From the IMG/VR virus record IMGVR_UViG_3300025120_000549, positions 1 through 23,953 of that record: a stretch of DNA of 23,953 nt; one strand, given 5' to 3'. The stretch is from a virus. This document shows, in pieces, positions 17,803 through 23,953 of the stretch (its first letter is position 1; every line of letters begins with the position of its first letter). Both the position numbers and the translations under genes were made by a program. Below the pieces are notes generated by a model that made no database searches, had not been told where the DNA came from, and saw nothing but the letters and a program-made list of their open reading frames with translations.

Positions 17803-20234
17803 AAGGAATACAGATAGATATAAAGTCTGCTTCTTTTCCAGATCAATTTGTTTCAGACGCTAAAAAGAAAACAAAAGAGTTTGGATTACAGGTAGGACAA
17901 GCAATACAATACGAGTGGTTTAGACGAGATGGAATGTCGTGTCGTTTTTACAATCAGTTTTTAGAATTCAATAAGTTACGTTTATATGCAAGAGGTGAAC
18001 AGTCTATAGCAAAATATAAAAACGAATTAGCTATAGATGGGGATTTGTCTTATCTAAATTTAGATTGGACTCCTGTACCTATCATACCTAAATTTGTAGA
18101 CATTGTTGTTAATGGAATGTCAGATAGATTGTTTGATGTAAAATGCTACGCTCAAGATGCATTGTCCGCAGAGAAAAGAAATAAGTTTCAGAACATGGTG
18201 GAAAGAAATATGCTTTCTAAAAATTTATACGAACAAATTCAACGAGACTTTGATGTAAATGTTTTTGAAGTAAATCCCGACCAACTTCCAGAGAATGATG
18301 TGGAAATGGAGTTATACATGCAGATGAACTACAAGCCTGCGGTAGAAATTGCTAATGAAGTTGCGATTAATACAATGCTTGAAGAGAATCATTATGTAGA
18401 CACTCGTAAGAGGGTTGATTATGATATTACTACTTTGGGCATAGGAATAGCTAAACATACATTTCAAGAAGGTGATGGTATTAAAGTAGAGTATGTTGAT
18501 CCTGCTCATGTAGTTTATAGTTATACAGAAGATCCGTATTTTAAAGATACTTTTTATTGGGGGGAATTAAAGACAATTCCTATTACAGAAGTTTTAAAAA
18601 TAAACCCTGATTTAAATCCAAGTGATTTAGAGGAGATTTCCAAATATAGTCAAGCGTGGTATGATTATTATAATGTTGCTCAGATGTATGAAAACAGCAT
18701 GTTCTATCGTGACACTTGCACTCTTCTTTATTTTAATTACAAGACTACTAATAGTTTTGTTTATAAGAAAAAGAAAATGGCTGACGGAGGATATAAGGCA
18801 GTAGAAAAAAATGATGAGTTTAACCCACCTCAAGAAATGATGGATGAGGGAGAATTCGAAAGAGTAGAAAAAAGAATTGATGTGTGGTATGAGGGAGTAA
18901 TGGTAATGGGAACAAACATTATTATTAAGTGGGATATGATGAAAAATATGGTTCGTCCTAATTCTGCAAGTCAATACGCTATGCCTAATTATGTAGCGTG
19001 TGCACCAAGGATGTATAAAGGGATTATAGAATCTTTAGTAAGAAGAATGATTCCTTTTGCCGACTTAATTCAAATGACTCATTTAAAAATACAACAAGTA
19101 GTTTCAAGAGTTGTTCCTGATGGTGTATTTATAGATGCTGATGGATTAAGTGAGGTAGATTTAGGAACAGGAAATGCTTATAATCCAGAAGATGCCTTAC
19201 GATTATACTTTCAAACAGGTAGTGTAGTGGGTAGAAGTTATACTCAAGACGGAGAGTTTAATAATGCCAAAGTACCTATTACTCAATTAAATTCTAATAG
19301 TGGTCAAGGAAAAATGCAAATGCTTCTTGGAAACTATAATCATTATTTAGATATGATACGAGCGGTTACGGGATTAAACGAAGCAAGAGACGGTTCTACT
19401 CCTGATCCCAATTCATTAGTTGGGGTTCAAAAATTAGCAGCTCTTAATTCTAATACTGCTACACGTCATATTTTACAATCAAGTTTATATATAACAAGAA
19501 CTATTGCAGAAGCCCTTTCTTTAAGGTGTGCTGATGTTTTAGAGTATGCAGAATTTAGAGATGAGTTTGCTATGCAAGTTGGAAAGTTTAATCTTAATAT
19601 ATTAGATGAGATTAAAAATCTTTATATATATGACTTTGGTATTTTTATTGAAATGACTCCTGATGAAGAGCAAAGACAATTGTTAGAACAAAATATCCAA
19701 ATGGCTCTGTCTAAACAAGATATTAATTTAGAAGATGCAATTGATATTAGAGAAATTAAAAATATAAAAATGGCAACTCAATTGTTGAAAGTAAAGCGAA
19801 AACAAACAGCTGAACAAAAACAACAACAAGAGATGCAAAAACAACAAATGCAACAACAAGGTCAGATGCAATCACAGCAAGCAGCGGCTCAAGCTGCTAT
19901 GCAAAAGATGCAAGCCGAGGCACAGTCTAAAATGCAAGTTGCTCAAGCACAAGTTGCTTTTGATATTGAAAGAATGAAAAATGAAGCTGCATTAAAAGAA
20001 CAGCTAATGAATGTAGAATTCCAAATGAATATGCAGTTAAAAGGAATGGAACAAAGTCAAATAGATGATCGTGAACAAAAGAGAGAAAAAGCTAAATCAC
20101 AAAGAATAGCAGAAGGTAATACTCAACAATCTAAAATGATTGAACAAAGAAAAAGAAACTTACCTGCACAAAACTTTGAATCTAATGAAGATAGTTTAGA
20201 TGGTTTTGATTTTTCTGAATTTAATCCACGTTAA
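17799..20234 (+). CDS. Portal protein (811 aa)
   Basis: The dodecameric ring at the head vertex through which DNA passes. The large length, the position directly after terL and before a scaffold/capsid pair, and the early segment RLYARGEQSIAKYKNELAID followed by LNLDWTPVPIIPKFVDIVVNG support this. The pattern W-x-P-V-P-I-x-P-K-F-x-D-I-V-V-x-G-M is one I recall in portals of Bacteroidota phages, including crAss-like ones. From about residue 675 to 760 the protein is Gln/Met/Ala-rich and helical (QQQEMQKQQMQQQGQMQSQQ, AQAAMQKMQAEAQSKMQVAQ), a likely barrel or tail extension. The stop codon of terL overlaps the start. Confidence 0.85.
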   Translation: MKGIQIDIKSASFPDQFVSDAKKKTKEFGLQVGQAIQYEWFRRDGMSCRFYNQFLEFNKLRLYARGEQSIAKYKNELAIDGDLSYLNLDWTPVPIIPKFVDIVVNGMSDRLFDVKCYAQDALSAEKRNKFQNMVERNMLSKNLYEQIQRDFDVNVFEVNPDQLPENDVEMELYMQMNYKPAVEIANEVAINTMLEENHYVDTRKRVDYDITTLGIGIAKHTFQEGDGIKVEYVDPAHVVYSYTEDPYFKDTFYWGELKTIPITEVLKINPDLNPSDLEEISKYSQAWYDYYNVAQMYENSMFYRDTCTLLYFNYKTTNSFVYKKKKMADGGYKAVEKNDEFNPPQEMMDEGEFERVEKRIDVWYEGVMVMGTNIIIKWDMMKNMVRPNSASQYAMPNYVACAPRMYKGIIESLVRRMIPFADLIQMTHLKIQQVVSRVVPDGVFIDADGLSEVDLGTGNAYNPEDALRLYFQTGSVVGRSYTQDGEFNNAKVPITQLNSNSGQGKMQMLLGNYNHYLDMIRAVTGLNEARDGSTPDPNSLVGVQKLAALNSNTATRHILQSSLYITRTIAEALSLRCADVLEYAEFRDEFAMQVGKFNLNILDEIKNLYIYDFGIFIEMTPDEEQRQLLEQNIQMALSKQDINLEDAIDIREIKNIKMATQLLKVKRKQTAEQKQQQEMQKQQMQQQGQMQSQQAAAQAAMQKMQAEAQSKMQVAQAQVAFDIERMKNEAALKEQLMNVEFQMNMQLKGMEQSQIDDREQKREKAKSQRIAEGNTQQSKMIEQRKRNLPAQNFESNEDSLDGFDFSEFNPR

Positions 20235-20253
20235 GTAGCTACAAAATATAATA

Positions 20254-20273
20254 AAATAAGTATTAACTTTGCA
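20254..20273 (+). promoter_or_regulatory. Promoter for the scaffold-capsid operon, repeated 20-mer
   Basis: Same 20-mer as at 17741-17760, with -7 box TAACTTTG at 20264-20271 and the ATG 21 bp later. No exact -33 TTG at the standard spacing. Confidence 0.65.
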
Positions 20274-20291
20274 TAAATTAAATTAAATAAA

Positions 20292-21458
20292 ATGGAAAAC
20301 AACGAAAAACCTAAATTTACAGTAAAAGAAGTAACGGGAGTAGAAACGAAATCTACTGCACAAGTAGAGGAACAACTATTAAAAGAGCATGAAGAAAAAC
20401 TACAAGCTGAAGAGAGTAACTCTGACGTGGAACGAGTGGATGCAAGCTCTGAGAGTACCCCTCCCGCAGAAGAACAAAAAGAAATACACCAGGAAGAGAA
20501 AACATCAGAAGCCTCTGAGCCTGGATTAGAAGATAAAGATATTCTTGAATATATTAAGAATAGATACAATAAAGACATAGCTTCGGTAGATGATTTATTT
20601 TCTACACAAAAAGAAAATGAAGAGCTTCCTGAAGATGTGCAAGCGTTCTTTAAATATAAAAAAGAAACAGGTCGAGGGATGAGTGACTTTCTTAGTTTAC
20701 AGAAAGACTACGCAGAACTTGATGATGACAAAGTGCTAACCGACTATTATTCTCATATAGAAGAAGGTTTAGATGATATTGACGTGCAAGATTTAATTGA
20801 TGATAAGTTTGGATATGATGCAGACTTGGATGAAGAAAAGATTGTAAAGAAAAAAAGGTTAGCCAAAAAAAGAGAACTTTCAAAAGCGAGAAAGTTTTTC
20901 GAGGAGCAAAAGGAACAATATAAACTCCCGCTTGAGTCAAGAGGGGATGTCAGTTCTACAGAGCAACAAGAAGAATATAATCGTTATAAGAGTTACATGG
21001 AGGAATCCGAAACTCAAGAAGAGGCTCGAAAAAAAAGGTATGATTGGTTTGTTCAGAAAACTAACGAAGTTTTCAGTCAGGATTTCAAAGGTTTTGATAT
21101 CGCTGTTAACGACAAAACATATACTTACAAACCTGGAGAAACGACTGAATTAAAAAATAAACAGTCAGATTACACCACATTTGTTGCACCGTTTTTAGAC
21201 GATAAGACAGGTATGATGAAAGACTCTAAAGGATATCACAAAGCAATTGCAATTGCTTCTAATCCTGAAAAGTTTGCCAGATTTTTTTATGAGCAAGGTA
21301 AATCCGAAGCTATTGACGATGTTTCAAAAAAATCAAAAAACATTGATATGGTTAGGTCAACACCTCAAAACTTCAGCAAGAATGGTTTAAAAATTCGTGC
21401 TGTAGGTGATACTTCAAGTGGACGAGGACTCAGAATAAAGAGTATTAAAAAAAGTTAA
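20292..21458 (+). CDS. Candidate scaffold protein (388 aa)
   Basis: An acidic, highly charged, low-complexity N-terminal half (EEQLLKEHEEKLQAEESNSD, EEQKEIHQEEKTSEASEPGL) is followed by helical segments (DIQDLIDDKFGYDADLDEEK-type, RLAKKRELSKARKFFEEQKE) and a basic C-terminal tail GRGLRIKSIKKS. The lack of a hydrophobic core, the long helices, the basic last residues (capsid-binding in known scaffolds) and the position immediately before the major capsid gene fit a scaffolding protein. It starts after a dedicated promoter. No protease motif is apparent. Confidence 0.7.
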   Translation: MENNEKPKFTVKEVTGVETKSTAQVEEQLLKEHEEKLQAEESNSDVERVDASSESTPPAEEQKEIHQEEKTSEASEPGLEDKDILEYIKNRYNKDIASVDDLFSTQKENEELPEDVQAFFKYKKETGRGMSDFLSLQKDYAELDDDKVLTDYYSHIEEGLDDIDVQDLIDDKFGYDADLDEEKIVKKKRLAKKRELSKARKFFEEQKEQYKLPLESRGDVSSTEQQEEYNRYKSYMEESETQEEARKKRYDWFVQKTNEVFSQDFKGFDIAVNDKTYTYKPGETTELKNKQSDYTTFVAPFLDDKTGMMKDSKGYHKAIAIASNPEKFARFFYEQGKSEAIDDVSKKSKNIDMVRSTPQNFSKNGLKIRAVGDTSSGRGLRIKSIKKS

Positions 21459-21487
21459 AAATTAAAAATTAAAAAAATTTAGAAATT

Positions 21488-22948
21488 ATGGCAGTAAATG
21501 GATCACCAGGGTTTGACTTAATTCCATCAGCGGAACGAGTTGCCCTACCAACAAACTATATTACTAATTTCAACTTTATGAATCAGTATCTTCCTGATAC
21601 TTATGAAAAAGAGTTTGAAAGATATGGTAATAGAACAATCAGTTCATTCCTAAGAATGGTAGGAGCTGAAATGCCTTCTAACTCTGACCTTATCAAATGG
21701 GCAGAGCAAGGAAGATTACATATTAAATACACTCAGTGTACATCAGCTTCTGCAGCGGGTGCGGGTACTACAACAGCTACTTGGACAATTGCAGATAACC
21801 TTACACCAGTTATACCAGGCGGTGGTACTACTACAGCAGGTAGCGGAGGTATTGCTTTAAGAATTGGTCAAACAGTTATGATTGCAGATAACACTGCAGG
21901 ATCAAACTTGACTAATAAAGCAATTATTACTGACGTTAACTACGGTGCGGGTACTATTGACGTTGCTTACTATGAAGGTACAGGTCAAGCAATAGGATTA
22001 GGTGTTCAATCAACTATATGGATTTACGGTTCTGAGTTCCAAAAAGGAACTACTGGAATGGTTGAGTCTTTAGAGTCTGATGACTACATCTTTGAAAATT
22101 CACCAATCATCATTAAAGATAAATTCCAAGTGAATGGTTCTGACATGGCTCAGATTGGTTGGATTGAAATTACTGGAGAGAATGGTGCTGACGGGTACTT
22201 ATGGTACTTAAAGTCAGAGCATGACACAAGACTTCGTTTTGAAGACTACTTGGAGACTGCAATGATTGAAGCAGTTCCTGCTGAAGCAGGTTCTGGAGCA
22301 TCAGCTATCGCATTAGGTGCGGCTTCGGGAGCAGGTAATAAAGGTTCTCAAGGTGTATTTTATGTAGTAGGACAAAGAGGTAATGTATATGGAGGGGGTA
22401 ACCCAGCTGTATTAGCAGACTTCGATGCTGTTATTCAAAGACTTGACAAGCAAGGTTCTATTGAAGAAAATGTTCTTTTCGTTAACAGAGAATTCTCATT
22501 TGATATTGATGATATGTTAGCTGCTCAAAACTCTTACGGAGCGGGTGGTACTTCATATGGTCTATTTGACAACGATGAGGAAATGGCTCTTAACTTAGGG
22601 TTCACTGGCTTCAGAAGAGGTTATGACTTCTACAAGCAAGACTGGAAATACTTAAACGATCCTACAATGAGAGGTGGTTTAGTTGGTGGAGCAATCAATG
22701 GACTTATGGTTCCAGCTGGTTCTACAACTGTATATGACCAAATCTTAGGTAAGAACGCTAAGAGACCATTCTTACACGTTAGATACAGAGCGTCTGAGAC
22801 TGAAGATAGAAGATACAAAACTTGGATTACTGGTTCTGCTGGTGGAGCAAGAACATCTTCTTTAGATGCAATGGAGGTTAACTTCTTGAGTGAAAGATGT
22901 GTATGTACTTTAGGTGCAAACAACTTCTTCTTATTCCAGAATGCATAA
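21488..22948 (+). CDS. Major capsid protein (486 aa)
   Basis: The protein follows the scaffold candidate and a terminator follows it. It begins MAVNGSPGFDLIPSAERVAL; the N-terminal arm (LPTNYITNFNFMNQYLPDTY) is helical. A beta-rich insertion at about residues 88-180 (GAGTTTATWTIADNLTPVIP, GIALRIGQTVMIADNTAGSN) resembles the strand module in the 163-aa protein at 7682. The rest has a mixed alpha/beta core (LVGGAINGLMVPAGSTTVYD, LSERCVCTLGANNFFLFQNA) expected for an HK97-like fold. Codons here use C-ending forms (AAC, TAC, TTC) visibly more than neighbouring genes, as for a very highly expressed product. The fold is inferred; no structure-specific motif proves it. Confidence 0.85.
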   Translation: MAVNGSPGFDLIPSAERVALPTNYITNFNFMNQYLPDTYEKEFERYGNRTISSFLRMVGAEMPSNSDLIKWAEQGRLHIKYTQCTSASAAGAGTTTATWTIADNLTPVIPGGGTTTAGSGGIALRIGQTVMIADNTAGSNLTNKAIITDVNYGAGTIDVAYYEGTGQAIGLGVQSTIWIYGSEFQKGTTGMVESLESDDYIFENSPIIIKDKFQVNGSDMAQIGWIEITGENGADGYLWYLKSEHDTRLRFEDYLETAMIEAVPAEAGSGASAIALGAASGAGNKGSQGVFYVVGQRGNVYGGGNPAVLADFDAVIQRLDKQGSIEENVLFVNREFSFDIDDMLAAQNSYGAGGTSYGLFDNDEEMALNLGFTGFRRGYDFYKQDWKYLNDPTMRGGLVGGAINGLMVPAGSTTVYDQILGKNAKRPFLHVRYRASETEDRRYKTWITGSAGGARTSSLDAMEVNFLSERCVCTLGANNFFLFQNA

Positions 22949-22962
22949 TCATTAGTAATTAG

Positions 22963-22992
22963 GGGGAGGATTAATCTCCTCCCCTTTTTTTT
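22963..22992 (+). terminator. Intrinsic terminator after the major capsid gene
   Basis: GGGGAGGA (22963-22970) pairs with TCCTCCCC (22977-22984) around a 6-nt loop TTAATC, followed by eight T. This is the strongest hairpin in the window and would end the capsid message. Confidence 0.9.
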
Positions 22993-23014
22993 AACTTTAA
23001 TTAAATTATATAAA

Positions 23015-23767
23015 ATGAAAACAATCAAAAAAACATTCACAGCTAAGACTTATCGTCTTAAAAAAGAAGCAGCACCATTAACTTATATGTTGTCTTCTCA
23101 CCACACTCGAAGATCATCTTTACTTTATTTTGATGAAGACCAAGGGGTTAATCGTCAACTTCGTTATGCAAAAAATCAAAAATCTCCTTTTGTAGATGAA
23201 CAAGATGGAAATGCTATAATGGAACCAATTATTTTTGAAGATGGAATGTTAAATGTTCCAAAACAAAATCAAATTCTTCAGTCTTTTTTATACTACCATC
23301 CACAAAGGAATATGGTGTTTGAAGAAGTTAATTTAGAACAAGATGCAAGTGCTGATGTAAAAGTTTTAGAAACTATTTTAGATGCACAAATTGCTGCTAA
23401 AGAATTACCATTTGAAAAATTAGTATCGGTAAGTAGAGTTTTATTAGGAGCTGTAGCTGACAAAATGAGCACAGCAGAATTAAAAAGAGATATTTTAATA
23501 TTTGCAAAAGAAGATCCTTATACTTTTATGGAAATAATAAATGATCCTGAATTAGATTTTGAAAATGAAGTAAGACAATTTTTTGATAACAACTTACTTA
23601 TAATAAAAAACAAAGGTAAAGACGTTTATTACAACTTAAAAGGTAATAAGAAAAAAATGCTATCTATTCCTTTTGGTCAAGACGCTTACCATATAGTAGG
23701 ATCTTACTTGAAAAGTGATGATGGTGTAGATGTATATAAAGCATTAGTTAAGTTTTTAGACAGCTAA
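23015..23767 (+). CDS. Conserved protein following the major capsid gene (250 aa)
   Basis: Begins MKTIKKTFTAKTYRLKKEAA. The segment YMLSSHHTRRSSLLYFDEDQ, GVNRQLRYAKNQKSPFVDEQDG, NAIMEPIIFEDGML is a pattern (SS-x-x-TRR-LLYFDE-x-G-NR-LRYA-NQ-SPF-DEQDG-A-EPI-FEDG) that I recall from structural regions of aquatic phages. The middle is helical (VLETILDAQIAAKELPFEKL) and the C-terminal region contains short beta segments. It is not a known head-completion family to me. Its place directly after the capsid gene suggests a structural or head-tail role. Confidence 0.7.
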   Translation: MKTIKKTFTAKTYRLKKEAAPLTYMLSSHHTRRSSLLYFDEDQGVNRQLRYAKNQKSPFVDEQDGNAIMEPIIFEDGMLNVPKQNQILQSFLYYHPQRNMVFEEVNLEQDASADVKVLETILDAQIAAKELPFEKLVSVSRVLLGAVADKMSTAELKRDILIFAKEDPYTFMEIINDPELDFENEVRQFFDNNLLIIKNKGKDVYYNLKGNKKKMLSIPFGQDAYHIVGSYLKSDDGVDVYKALVKFLDS

Positions 23768-23793
23768 TTATTTGTATTTTATAAATGAGAAGA

Positions 23794-23820
23794 AGCACCT
23801 TAATAGGGTGCTTTTTTTTT
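23794..23820 (+). terminator. Intrinsic terminator after the 250-aa gene
   Basis: AGCACC (23794-23799) pairs with GGTGCT (23807-23812) with a 7-nt loop, followed by a nine-T run. Confidence 0.85.
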
Positions 23821-23823
23821 GCT

Positions 23824-23831
23824 TATCTTTG
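23824..23831 (+). promoter_or_regulatory. Promoter -7 box of the last gene
   Basis: TATCTTTG lies immediately after the terminator and 33 bp before the ATG at 23865. The terminator-promoter pair separates the post-capsid gene from the next unit. Confidence 0.6.
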
Positions 23832-23864
23832 CACTTTATTAACCCATTAAAACTTTTTTATAAA

Positions 23865-23953
23865 ATGGAAAAATTTATATCAGTTCCTGTTACGGGACAA
23901 ACAAATTTCTTGGTTAGCCTTTCAGATGTAATCGCTATTACAAGAACAGATGA
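23865..23953 (+). CDS. Partial gene running off the right edge
   Basis: ATG at 23865 opens a frame of 29 complete codons without a stop (MEKFISVPVTGQTNFLVSLS, then DVIAITRTD). It follows its own promoter box. The pattern of a short beta hairpin with N-F-LVS is seen in small phage structural proteins, but too little is visible to name it. Confidence 0.55.
   Translation, partial: MEKFISVPVTGQTNFLVSLSDVIAITRTD

Overview
The window reads as part of the genome of a tailed double-stranded DNA phage (or prophage) infecting a member of the Bacteroidota, probably a marine flavobacterium. Three things point there. The base composition is AT-rich. Genes lack Shine-Dalgarno sequences. At least ten sites match the Bacteroidota promoter -7 box TAnnTTTG, some with a -33 TTG. 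The phage content is clear: terminase, portal, scaffold-like protein, major capsid protein, fibre proteins, an M15 endolysin and holin candidates. No integrase, host gene, CRISPR array or canonical tRNA was found.

Layout. (1) 1-2144, minus strand: a run of small, probably early genes, including a 56-aa membrane protein, a 60-aa lipoprotein and a winged-helix/coiled-coil protein. Three intergenic gaps are filled by structured RNA starting at the stop codon of the upstream gene. Two of these (965-1020 and 1820-1875) have the complete core and all three helices of a type I hammerhead self-cleaving ribozyme. The third (432-531) is a four-way-junction RNA of unknown class. (2) 2145-2665: a divergent control region with a minus-strand promoter, a 21-bp-spaced direct repeat, a hairpin, a tRNA-like fragment and C-runs. 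(3) 2666-5149, plus: a small gene, a terminator, a regulatory stretch with five copies of TCGTCAT/ATGACGA, then groEL, a 35-aa ORF and groES. (4) 5115-5588, minus: a winged-helix protein, tail-to-tail with groES. (5) 5632-11072, plus: many short Lys-rich proteins, three structural proteins, then a lysis cassette (small membrane protein, M15 peptidase, two small basic proteins, 3TM-type holin). (6) 11131-14172: fibre genes. (7) 14172-23953: a GroES-fold candidate, a 2OG-Fe(II) oxygenase, TerS candidate, TerL, portal, scaffold candidate, major capsid protein, a conserved post-capsid protein and the start of one more gene.

How it may work together. The host sigma factor probably reads most promoters, because the same box lies before early-type and structural genes. 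The early minus-strand transcript would be cut by the ribozymes into separate messages with 5'-OH leaders. GroEL with GroES, perhaps with a second GroES-like protein coded beside the packaging genes, probably folds virion proteins. The terminase large subunit is split over two frames exactly at an in-frame A AAA AAA heptamer; the Walker A-like motif is in one frame and Walker B plus nuclease in the other. An active enzyme therefore needs a -1 frameshift, or the split is a mutation or sequence error.

The most notable observations are the two hammerhead ribozymes in one phage operon, the accompanying third RNA, the terminase frameshift site, and the chaperonin set with its own repeated upstream heptamer.
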